Below, one piece after another: positions 29,742 through 36,606 of a DNA stretch of 36,606 nucleotides. Positions within the stretch are counted from its first letter, which is position 1, and each line of letters starts with the position of its first letter. Position numbers and translations under genes: made by a program. The notes beneath the pieces are model-generated. The model saw only the letters and a list, made by a program, of their open reading frames with translations. It did not search any database and was not told the DNA's origin. Source of the DNA: an uncultured Rubrobacteraceae bacterium (GTDB taxonomy: Bacteria > Actinomycetota > Rubrobacteria > Rubrobacterales > Rubrobacteraceae); assembly GCA_902805975.1 (NCBI GenBank), contig CADCUT010000105.1, forward strand, positions 1 to 36,606, written 5' to 3'.

Positions 29742-31016
29742 CTAGATACCTCCCACGAACCTGCCCGGGTTCAGAATCCCCCGGGGATCGAACTTCTCCT
29801 TTACGCGGCGGGTGAGGTCGAGGCGGGTACCTATCGGTCCCCACGCCTCCACCCGCTCCTTGAAGGCCGGCGGCGCCTCGCGCACCACGACGCTGCCGCC
29901 CCTCCTGAGCCAGATCTCGCGAAGCTCCTCCACGACCCCGGCCCTCGCCCCCTCGTCGCCGCCCGAGAGACCTACGTAGGTGACGCCCGTGCCCGCGTGC
30001 CCGGTGATCCGGGGCGTGACGCCCAGGCGCGAGGAGGCACCTAGCGTCGAGTCCAGCACGCCCGCAAGCTCAGCCGGGGGCGCCGAGATCTTTACGGCCA
30101 CCCCGTCGTCTCCGGCCCCGGGAGGGCTCGAAGACCCCGCCTCGTCGTCCCCGAGCGTACTGACCTCGCCGAAAGACCCGAGGATGTGGGAGGCGGTCTC
30201 CGCCTGCGCCTCGATGCCCGAGGGTATCCCCTCGATAAGGACCGCGATCATGCGCGTCTCGCCGTCCCACAAGAGCTCGACGGCGCTCGGGACGACCTGG
30301 GCGTGCAGGATCGCCTGCGACGCGGCGCCCGCGGAGGCGGTGTCGGGCAGCTCCACGGCCACGGTCCTGGCCGTCTCAGGACGCGGGTGCAGCCTGAAGT
30401 TGCACTCGGCGATGAAGCCGAGGGTGCCTAAAGAGCCCGTAAAGAGCTTGGCGAGGTCGTATCCGGCGACGTTCTTGACGACCTTGCCGCCGGCCTTGGC
30501 CACCGTGCCGTCCGCGAGAACGACGGTGATGCCGATTATCAGGTCCCGGATGGTCCCGTAGCGGTACCTCTTGGGGCCCGAGGAGTTCGCGGCGACGATC
30601 CCCCCGACCGTGGCACCATTCCCCGCCTCGGGCGGGTCCACCCCGAGCATCTGGTCCGATTCGGCGAGCCGCGCCTGCAGGTCGGCGAACCTTATCCCCG
30701 ACTGGACCCTGACGACCTGGTCGCCGGGGACGTGCTCGACTACCGCGTCCATGCGGGACGTGCTCAGGATCAGGCCGAGCTCCCGCGGCGGGTTGCCTAG
30801 AGACATCGACGTCCCGCCGCCCCTCGGCGCCACCGCGAGGTTCCTGTCGTTGGCGAGCTTCATCAGCTCGCTTACGTCTTCTGTGGAGCCGGGCTCGACC
30901 ACGAAGGACGGGGCGACGCCGTCGATGGCATCCTCTGGCGCCGCCTCGCGGGCGTGCTCCTCGCCGACTATGCTCTGCAGGTCCTCCAGCGAGACGTTCT
31001 CCGTGCGCGTAGCCAT
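29742..31016 (-). CDS. glcE: Glycolate oxidase FAD-binding subunit
   Basis: The 424-residue protein has the FAD-binding type 4 fold: FVVEPGSTEDVSELMKLAND (about 39-58), PRGGGTSMSLGN (about 64-75), and GNGATVGGIVAANSSGPKR followed by YRYGTIRDLIIG (about 130-160), ending KEKFDPRGILNPGRFVGG. It is the second flavin subunit of the three-part glycolate oxidase. There is a Gly/Ser/Pro-rich insert near residue 300. ATG 31016 is chosen although the same frame stays open to 31703 inside glcD; the glcD stop overlaps this ATG by one base (TGATG), a coupled arrangement. Confidence 0.92.
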   Translation of the reverse strand: MATRTENVSLEDLQSIVGEEHAREAAPEDAIDGVAPSFVVEPGSTEDVSELMKLANDRNLAVAPRGGGTSMSLGNPPRELGLILSTSRMDAVVEHVPGDQVVRVQSGIRFADLQARLAESDQMLGVDPPEAGNGATVGGIVAANSSGPKRYRYGTIRDLIIGITVVLADGTVAKAGGKVVKNVAGYDLAKLFTGSLGTLGFIAECNFRLHPRPETARTVAVELPDTASAGAASQAILHAQVVPSAVELLWDGETRMIAVLIEGIPSGIEAQAETASHILGSFGEVSTLGDDEAGSSSPPGAGDDGVAVKISAPPAELAGVLDSTLGASSRLGVTPRITGHAGTGVTYVGLSGGDEGARAGVVEELREIWLRRGGSVVVREAPPAFKERVEAWGPIGTRLDLTRRVKEKFDPRGILNPGRFVGGI

Positions 31017-32470
31017 CAGAAGTTCTCCGCCAGGCCGGCCTTCTGGACGGGGTGCATCCGGAACGGCCCGGGCCGCTCGCCGCATAGGCGCGGGGTCGGA
31101 AAGATCTTGCCGGGGTTGCAGATCTGGTGCGGGTCGAACGCGCACCGGAGCAGCTGCATGGTGTCGAGGTCCTCCGTCGTGAACATCTTCGGCATGTACT
31201 TCTTCTTGTCCTCCCCGATGCCGTGCTCGCCGGTCAGGGAACCGCCGTGCTCCAGGCAGGTAAACACGATGTCGCCTGCCAGGGCCTCGGCCTTCTCCGC
31301 CTCGCCCGGAACGTCGTTGTCGTAAAGGACGAGGGGGTGCAGGTTGCCGTCGCCGGCGTGGAAGACGTTCGCGACGCGCATCCCGTACTCGGAGCCGAGC
31401 TCGCTGATCCTCTTGAGGACCGCGCCTAACTCGGTGCGCGGGACGACGGAGTCCTGGACGTAGTAGTCGTTGGCGATGCGGCCCATCGCCGCGAACGCCG
31501 CCTTGCGGCCCTTCCAGAAGAGCGCCCGCTCCTCGTCGTCCTCGGCGATCCTGACCTCCGAGGCGTCGTTCTCCTCGCAGACCCTTATGGTGTGCTGGAA
31601 CTGGTCCTCGACCTCGGCGGCCGGGCCGTCGAGCTCCACTATGAGGATGGCGCCGGCCTGGGGGAAGCCCGGGTGGACGGCGGTCTCGACCGCCTCGATG
31701 CACAGGGAGTCCATCATCTCTATGGCGGCCGGCACTATGCCGCCCCCGATGATCCCGGAGACAGCACCCCCGGCCTCCTCCGTGTCCTTGAACGCCGCGA
31801 GCAGGGTCCTCACCGCCTCGGGCTTGCGCACGATGCGCAAGGTTATCTTTGTCGCTATCCCTAAAGTGCCCTCCGAGCCCACGAACGCGCCGAGGAGCTC
31901 GTAGCCGGGGGCGTCCGGGGCCATGCCGCCGCCGACGTTGACCATGGAACCGTCAGGGAGAACGATCTCCGCGCCCATCACGTGGTTTGTGGTGAACCCG
32001 TACTTCAGGCAGTGGACGCCGCCTGAGTTCTCGGCGAGGTTGCCGCCGATGGAGGAGACGATCTGGCTTGCCGGGTCGGGAGCGTAGTAGTAGCCCTCGT
32101 CGGCGACCTCCTGGCTCACCCAGATGTTTATGACGCCGGGCTCGACGATGACGCGCTGGTTCGGGATGTCCACCTCGAGGATGCGTCGCAGCCTGGAGAG
32201 CACTATGAGCACGCCCGACTCGACGGGGAGCGCGCCGCCTGAGAGGCCCGTGCCCGAACCGCGGGCGACGAACGGGATGCCCTCGTTGTAGCAGAGCTTC
32301 ACGACGCTCTGGACGTGCTCGGCGGTCTCCGGCAGAACGACGAGCTCGGGGATCACCCTGTAGTTCATAAGGCCGTCGCACTCGTAGGAGCGGAGCTGCT
32401 CGCGCTCGGAGATCACCCCCTCAGGGCCGAGTATGGCTTGCATCTCCCGTATCAGCAGGTCGCGCTGCAT
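31016..32470 (-). CDS. glcD: Glycolate oxidase subunit GlcD (FAD-linked)
   Basis: The 484-residue protein has the family layout: YECDGLMNYRVIPELVVLPE (about 29-48), the FAD phosphate loop ARGSGTGLSGGALP (about 69-82), ASQIVSSIGGNLAENSGG (about 133-150), GSEGTLGIATKITLR (about 196-210), and a C-terminal domain with NVFHAGDGNLHPLVLYD, EHGGSLTGEHGIG and FDPHQICNPGKIFP. It oxidises glycolate (or D-lactate) to glyoxylate (or pyruvate) using FAD. ATG 32470 starts the first gene of the operon; the upstream region is shared with a divergent MFS gene. Family members include D-lactate dehydrogenases, but the adjacent glcE and glcF favour glycolate oxidase. Confidence 0.94.
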   Translation of the reverse strand: MQRDLLIREMQAILGPEGVISEREQLRSYECDGLMNYRVIPELVVLPETAEHVQSVVKLCYNEGIPFVARGSGTGLSGGALPVESGVLIVLSRLRRILEVDIPNQRVIVEPGVINIWVSQEVADEGYYYAPDPASQIVSSIGGNLAENSGGVHCLKYGFTTNHVMGAEIVLPDGSMVNVGGGMAPDAPGYELLGAFVGSEGTLGIATKITLRIVRKPEAVRTLLAAFKDTEEAGGAVSGIIGGGIVPAAIEMMDSLCIEAVETAVHPGFPQAGAILIVELDGPAAEVEDQFQHTIRVCEENDASEVRIAEDDEERALFWKGRKAAFAAMGRIANDYYVQDSVVPRTELGAVLKRISELGSEYGMRVANVFHAGDGNLHPLVLYDNDVPGEAEKAEALAGDIVFTCLEHGGSLTGEHGIGEDKKKYMPKMFTTEDLDTMQLLRCAFDPHQICNPGKIFPTPRLCGERPGPFRMHPVQKAGLAENF

Positions 32471-32616
32471 TGGACCTCCTCCTGGAATACCGTGCTTCCC
32501 CGTGGGTCTCCCCGTAGGTTCCCCCTGGCCGCATTCTATAACAGAAGCCCCCGCCCGCGCCGACCTAGCGGCCGCCCTAGCAGCCGCCCTTGCGCCGGCG
32601 CCCTCCCGCCGGGAAG

Positions 32617-33837
32617 ATGGGCGCCATGGGACGACGGGGCGGAGAGGACGGGGAGCCTACCGGGGAGCCGAAACGCGCGGCCCTGATCTCGCGCCCCGTG
32701 GCCTCCCTGACGCTGGCGATGCTCGCCTCCGCCTTCGGCTTCCAGCTGCTGCTCTCGGTGGTGCCGCTCTACGCCGCCGAGATAGGGGGAGGGACGGGCG
32801 GCGCCGGGTCCGCGACGGCCGCCTTCATGTTGACCACGGTCCTGACGCAGATGGCGATGCCGCGCCTGCTCGCCCGCTTCGGGTACCGCAACGTGCTCGT
32901 TGCGGGCCTGCTCTTCCTGGGCCTGCCGGCCCTCCTCTACCCGCTGGCGGGGAACGTCGCCTGGGTCCTGGCCGTCACGCTCCTCAGGGGTATCGGGTTC
33001 GGGATCGTCACGGTCGGCTTCGCCGCCCTGATCGTCGAGCTCTCCCCGCCGGAGCGCCGCGGCGAGGCGCTCGGCCTCTTCGGCCTGGCCATGACGCTAC
33101 CGACCGTCCTCTGCAACCCTCTAGGCCTCTGGCTCGTAGACGCCTCAGGCTACACCACGGTCTTCATCCTCGGCGGCCTCTTCCCCCTGCTCGCCCCTTT
33201 AGCCGTCGTCGGTATCAGGACCGGCTCCATAGACCGCGACGCCGCGGCGGGCGGCGCGGGTTTCCTCGAGGGCCTGCGGCGCGGGCCGCTGCTCCGCCTG
33301 TTCCTGATCTTCGCCACCGTCACCTCCGCCACCGGCGTGGTCGTGACGTTCCTCCCGCTCACCGTTCCCCGGTCAGGCCTCTTCTCCGCGGCCTCGGCCC
33401 TCCTCGTCTTCGGCCTCACGAGCGCCCTCAGCCGACTGTGGGCCGGCCGCTTCGGCGACCGCCGCGACCCCCACCTCCTGCTCGTCCCCGGCCTCGTCGC
33501 CGCCGCGGTCGGCATGGCCGCCCTCCCGCAGGGCGGACCCCCGACGCTCGGCGGGGCGCTCCTCCTCGGGGTGGGGGTCGGCATGCTCCAGAACTCGACG
33601 CTCATCCTCACCATGGACCGGGTGGGCGACAACGAACGAGGCCTCGGCAGCACCCTGTGGAACGTCTCCTTCGACGCCGGCACCGGCGTCGGCGCCTTCT
33701 CCTTCGGCTTTATCGTGGGCGCGGGCGGCCTCTCCTCAGCCTTCTACATCTCGGCCGTCATCCTGCTCGCGGCCATAGGCCTCGTCTTCGTCGACCGTCG
33801 CACCAGGAAAGGGGCGCACCCCCCGCCAGAACTCTGA
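32617..33837 (+). CDS. Major facilitator superfamily transporter
   Basis: The protein of about 406 residues has 12 predicted membrane helices and MFS features: the first helix VASLTLAMLASAFGFQLLLS, the helix 4 region LRGIGFGIVTVGFAALIVEL and the loop LSPPERRGEALGL, a common variant of the MFS A-like motif in drug exporters. The middle loop is short and the C-terminal half repeats the fold (LWAGRFGDRRDP). Substrate cannot be deduced; this subgroup often exports sugars or drugs. The start is uncertain: ATG 32617 or 32626, with GGGAAG nearby. The promoter region is shared with glcD on the other strand. Confidence 0.87.
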   Translation: MGAMGRRGGEDGEPTGEPKRAALISRPVASLTLAMLASAFGFQLLLSVVPLYAAEIGGGTGGAGSATAAFMLTTVLTQMAMPRLLARFGYRNVLVAGLLFLGLPALLYPLAGNVAWVLAVTLLRGIGFGIVTVGFAALIVELSPPERRGEALGLFGLAMTLPTVLCNPLGLWLVDASGYTTVFILGGLFPLLAPLAVVGIRTGSIDRDAAAGGAGFLEGLRRGPLLRLFLIFATVTSATGVVVTFLPLTVPRSGLFSAASALLVFGLTSALSRLWAGRFGDRRDPHLLLVPGLVAAAVGMAALPQGGPPTLGGALLLGVGVGMLQNSTLILTMDRVGDNERGLGSTLWNVSFDAGTGVGAFSFGFIVGAGGLSSAFYISAVILLAAIGLVFVDRRTRKGAHPPPEL

Positions 33838-33894
33838 CCGGACGCGGCGATAGCTGGCGCGCTCGAGGTCCGCCGCCAGAAGGTCTTGCAGGTG

Positions 33895-33921
33895 TTGGGG
33901 AGGGGCTGCGTCTCTTAGACT
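33895..33921 (+). promoter_or_regulatory. Possible promoter before the alpha/beta hydrolase gene
   Basis: TTGGGG (33895-33900), 15 bases, then TAGACT (33916-33921), ending six bases before GTG 33928. The spacer is short, but the position matches the leaderless pattern elsewhere in the window. Confidence 0.4.
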
Positions 33922-33927
33922 AGGCGG

Positions 33928-34779
33928 GTGGTGACGGAGACGGATCTTGCGCTGGACGAGGGTCGCACGCTGCACGTGTACGATACGCACCCGAACGACG
34001 CGGACAACCGCCTCGCGGTCTTCTGGCACCACGGCACGCCGAACGTCGGCGCGCCACCCGAGCCCCTCTTCGCAGCTGCGGACAGGCTCGGCATTCGCTG
34101 GGTCTCCTACGACCGGCCCGGGTACGGAGGATCAACCCCTCTCCCGAACCGAAACCTGGCATCGGCATCCGCCCACACCTCCGCGGTCGCGAATGCTCTT
34201 GGCATCGATCGGTTCGCGGTCATGGGCCATTCCGGCGGCGGTTCGCATGCCCTGGCTTGCGGCGCGCTGCTGGGAGAACGCGTCCTGGGCGTGGTCAGCG
34301 TGGCCGGGCTGGCCCCGTTCGGCGCCGAGGGGCTCGACTGGTTCGCGGGCATGGCACCCTCCGGGGTGGCGTCGCTGCGTGCCGCCGCCAGAGGACGGGT
34401 GGCGAAGGAGAGATACGAGGCGTCGTCCGGCGAGCAGGACCCCGGGTTCATCCCGGCGGATTGGGCCGCGCTCTCCGGCGCGTGGTCCTGGCTGGGCGAC
34501 GTCGTCGGCCCGGCCCTGGAGGGCGGGCCGGGCGGGCTTATAGATGACGACCTTGCCTACGTCGCCCCGTGGGGCGCCGACCCCGCTCGGGTAACCGCGC
34601 CCACCCTCCTGCTGCACGGCGGCCGGGACCGGGTCGTGCCCCCCTCGCACGGCGAGTGGCTCGCCCGCCGCTGTCCCTCGGCGGAACTGCGCCTGTTTCC
34701 GGACGACGGGCACATCTCGGTCCTCGACGGGAGCGCGGCGGCCCTGGACTGGCTCAGGGAGCACGCCGGCCGAAGCTGA
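33928..34779 (+). CDS. Alpha/beta hydrolase
   Basis: The 283-residue protein has a complete catalytic set: the oxyanion-hole region WHHGTPN (33-39), YDRPGYGGS (61-69), the nucleophile elbow GHSGGG with Ser102, Asp234 in GGRDRVVPP and His262 in DDGHIS. It is a cytoplasmic hydrolase of the epoxide-hydrolase/proline-iminopeptidase type by layout. Its substrate is unknown. GTG 33928 is taken because a -10-like TAGACT precedes it by six bases and no Shine-Dalgarno is seen, implying a leaderless mRNA. There is no obvious terminator after it. Confidence 0.88.
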   Translation: MVTETDLALDEGRTLHVYDTHPNDADNRLAVFWHHGTPNVGAPPEPLFAAADRLGIRWVSYDRPGYGGSTPLPNRNLASASAHTSAVANALGIDRFAVMGHSGGGSHALACGALLGERVLGVVSVAGLAPFGAEGLDWFAGMAPSGVASLRAAARGRVAKERYEASSGEQDPGFIPADWAALSGAWSWLGDVVGPALEGGPGGLIDDDLAYVAPWGADPARVTAPTLLLHGGRDRVVPPSHGEWLARRCPSAELRLFPDDGHISVLDGSAAALDWLREHAGRS

Positions 34780-35014
34780 GTTCCGCGGTCCCGTCGAAGC
34801 AGGTCCAAACACGGGCGGCGATCTTCAAGGAGGCCGACGGCGGCCAGCTGATTTCTGTCTCTCCCCCATGCTCACCGCCGAACCGTCAGGGTAGGTACTC
34901 CACGCGCCGCACGTACCTGGTGGCAGCCCAGGGTCCACGTGCCGGGCCATGCGGCTTTCCCTCCGTGCCCTGCCGCGGCCCGACGTTGCGCCGCTCTTGC
35001 GTGGACCCCGGGAG
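34780..35014. other. Intergenic region, no gene seen
   Basis: This 235-base gap separates the hydrolase gene from the convergent pyruvate phosphate dikinase gene. GGGTCCACG and CGTGGACCC form a widely spaced inverted pair (about 34931-35008), but the loop is too long for a standard terminator. No open frame has coding character. Confidence 0.5.
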
Positions 35015-36606
35015 CTACCCCTCCAGGGCGGCCTGGGCGGCCGCGAGGCGGGCGCCCGGCACCCTGAAAGGCGAGCAGGAGACGTAGTCGAGGCCGACCT
35101 CGTGGAAGAAGGCGACGCTCTTCGGGTCGCCGCCGTGCTCCCCGCAGACGCCGAGCTTCAGGTTCGGGTTCTCCCCCCGGCCCCTCTCTATGGCCGTCTT
35201 GACGAACTCGCCGACACCGTCCCGGTCTATCGTCTGGAACGGGTTGAAGCTCAGGATGCCCTCGCCAAGGTAGTCGGCGAGGAACTTCTCCTCGGCGTCG
35301 TCGCGGCTGATGCCGCAGACCATCTGGGTCAAGTCGTTCGTGCCGAAGGAGAAGAAGTCCGCGGTGGCGGCTATCTTGTCCGCCACGGCACAGGCCCTCG
35401 GCAGCTCGATCATGGTCCCTATCGGGATGCCGATCCCGGCCAGCTCGCCCTCCAGCATCGCGCGCATTCTACGGAGCTCGGGGGCGAGGGCGACGAGCGG
35501 GATCATGATCTCGACCACCGGGTTGCCCCCCGCCTCCCGGACGGTCCTGGCGGCCTTGGCTATGGCCCGCGCCTGCATCAGGTACACCTCGGGCTTGAGC
35601 AGGCCCAGCCTGACGCCCCTGAGGCCCAGCATCGGGTTCCTCTCTTCGAGGCCCTCGGCGACCCGGAGCTGGCGCCTCTCCTCCCCGGCGTCCTCCCCGC
35701 GCGCCTCACGCTCGGCGATCTCCGCCGCGAGGTCCTTGGAGTCTGGCAGGAACTCGTGGAGCGGCGGGTCGAGCAGGCGGACGGTAACCGGCAGGCCGTC
35801 CATCGCCCGGAAGATGCCCTCGAAGTCCTCGACCTGCATGGGTTCGAGCTTGGTGAGGGCTTCTTCCAGTGCCTCATCGCCCTCCGAGAGGATCATCTCG
35901 CGCATGATCTTGAGCCGCTCGCCCTGCATGAACATGTGCTCGGTGCGGCACAGCCCGATGCCCCCGGCGCCTAGCTCCCTGGCCCGCTGCGCGTCCTCGG
36001 GGGTGTCGGCGTTGGCCCTCACGCCGAGGGCGCGCACCTCGTCGGCCCACCGGAGCACGGTCTCGAAGTCCTCGCTAGGCTCTGGCGGGACGAGCGGCGC
36101 CTCGCCCCGGATGACCCGGCCCGTCGCCCCGTCAATGGTCAGGACGTCGCCGGCCTCGAAGGTCTCGCCGCCGATGCTGACCTCGCCGTTTGCGCGGTCT
36201 ATCTTGAGGGCGTTGCAGCCGGTGACGGCGGACTTCCCCATCCCGCGGGCGACGACGGCCGCGTGGCTGGTCATCCCCCCGAGGGCGGTGAGCACGCCCT
36301 GGGCCGCGATCATGCCCTCCACGTCGTCGGGGTTGGTCTCGCGGCGCACGAGCAGCACGGCCTCCCCGGCCGCGGCCCGCTCCTTGGCCTCCCCGGCCGA
36401 GAGGACCATCTTGCCCGTCGCCGCCCCGGGCGAGGCCGGGAGGCCGCGGGCGAGGACGTCGATCTCCGCCGTCGGGTCGATGCCGGGGTGGAGGAGCTGG
36501 TCCAGGGAGGCCGGCTCCACGCGCAGTAGAGCCTCCGCCTGGGTGATGAGGCCTTCCTCGGCCATCTCGCGGGCTATCCTCAGGGCCGCCGCCCCGGTCC
36601 GCTTGC
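35015..36606 (-). CDS. ppdK: Pyruvate phosphate dikinase, partial (N-terminal part beyond the window)
   Basis: The frame is open across the right edge; the ATG seen at 36565 is internal, because codons upstream still read RTGAAALRIAREM, which is conserved in the family. Visible parts are the end of the nucleotide-binding region, the phosphohistidine domain with GGMTSHAAVVARGMGK (catalytic His), and the PEP/pyruvate-binding TIM barrel with GLCRTEHMF, RNPMLGLRGVRL, SFGTNDLTQM and GVCGEHGGDPKSV (catalytic Cys). The enzyme interconverts pyruvate, ATP and phosphate with PEP, AMP and PPi in the cytoplasm. About 530 of the usual 870-900 residues are present. No truncation or frameshift is seen in the visible part. 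No terminator is evident downstream. Confidence 0.95.
   Translation of the reverse strand, partial: KRTGAAALRIAREMAEEGLITQAEALLRVEPASLDQLLHPGIDPTAEIDVLARGLPASPGAATGKMVLSAGEAKERAAAGEAVLLVRRETNPDDVEGMIAAQGVLTALGGMTSHAAVVARGMGKSAVTGCNALKIDRANGEVSIGGETFEAGDVLTIDGATGRVIRGEAPLVPPEPSEDFETVLRWADEVRALGVRANADTPEDAQRARELGAGGIGLCRTEHMFMQGERLKIMREMILSEGDEALEEALTKLEPMQVEDFEGIFRAMDGLPVTVRLLDPPLHEFLPDSKDLAAEIAEREARGEDAGEERRQLRVAEGLEERNPMLGLRGVRLGLLKPEVYLMQARAIAKAARTVREAGGNPVVEIMIPLVALAPELRRMRAMLEGELAGIGIPIGTMIELPRACAVADKIAATADFFSFGTNDLTQMVCGISRDDAEEKFLADYLGEGILSFNPFQTIDRDGVGEFVKTAIERGRGENPNLKLGVCGEHGGDPKSVAFFHEVGLDYVSCSPFRVPGARLAAAQAALEG

Noticed and set aside
31017-31703. In-frame upstream extension of glcE inside glcD
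   Set aside because: The extension is Arg/Gly-rich frame noise within glcD. The ATG at 31016 overlaps the glcD stop and begins a normal GlcE protein.
1-36606. tRNA, rRNA, insertion sequence or prophage genes
   Set aside because: None was recognised: no tRNA T-loop/acceptor pattern, no transposase or integrase frame and no terminal inverted repeats with target duplication.

Overview
The window is about 36.6 kb of very GC-rich DNA with GTG and TTG starts, many 1-4 base gene overlaps and several promoters whose -10 box lies only 6-10 bases before the start codon (leaderless-type transcripts). The gene set (a BchN/BchB-like pair outside any photosynthesis cluster, DUF3105/DUF305, HipA-like kinase with DUF3037, helix-turn-helix plus Clp-N pair) points to an actinobacterium, most likely Rubrobacter or a close relative. 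That assignment rests on gene content and my recollection that BchN/BchB-like proteins have been described in Rubrobacter; it was not tested by a search.

Layout. 1-2745 (+): end of a nucleoside phosphorylase, then two adjacent genes for paralogues of the N and B subunits of dark-operative protochlorophyllide reductase. 2746-7666: a small cytoplasmic protein, a divergent 45-residue lipoprotein, an HtrA-type protease coupled to a small membrane protein, a CDF metal exporter, a YkvA/DUF1232 protein and a DUF3105-DUF305 pair. 7849-9986 (-): response regulator and histidine kinase. 10277-10738 (+): RDD membrane protein. 10863-12271 (-): a vanadium-haloperoxidase-type gene broken by a one-base frameshift. 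12583-16450 (-): a large FtsX/MacB-type ABC exporter. 16631-17397 (-): an HTH/Clp-N operon under a promoter embedded in a long palindrome. 17529-18705 (+): HipA-like kinase and DUF3037. 18717-21147 (-): hydrolase, LURP-one-like protein, a small protein and a DUF4870 protein. 21308-22302 (+): lspA and a secreted aspartate-rich protein. 22382-26363 (mostly -): a ZIP transporter remnant, an anchored coiled-coil protein, a small hydrophilic protein (+), a membrane protein, thymidine kinase, a TVP38 protein and a CitE-like lyase. 26491-28081: membrane protein (+) and MOSC protein (-). 28208-32470 (-): glcD-glcE-glcF. 32617-34779 (+): MFS exporter and an alpha/beta hydrolase. 35015-36606 (-): C-terminal two thirds of pyruvate phosphate dikinase, running off the right edge.

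How it fits together. Glycolate oxidase (glcDEF), a CitE/malyl-CoA-lyase-like enzyme and pyruvate phosphate dikinase could all serve C2/C3 carbon handling, but they are separate transcription units. Envelope and stress functions dominate the rest. The most unusual item is the BchN/BchB-like pair: by an ungapped alignment from memory all three cysteines that hold the [4Fe-4S] cluster in BchN are replaced (His, Glu, Arg), the BchB aspartate ligand is Glu, and the C-terminal substrate-associated domain of BchB is missing. These proteins keep the nitrogenase-like fold but probably not the canonical cluster, so they should not be annotated as a working protochlorophyllide reductase. Other notable points are a 46-bp operator-like palindrome, PhoB/PhoP-like direct repeats before a poly-aspartate secreted protein, a Glu in place of the catalytic Asp in the HtrA protease, and a shared intergenic repeat family at two loci.
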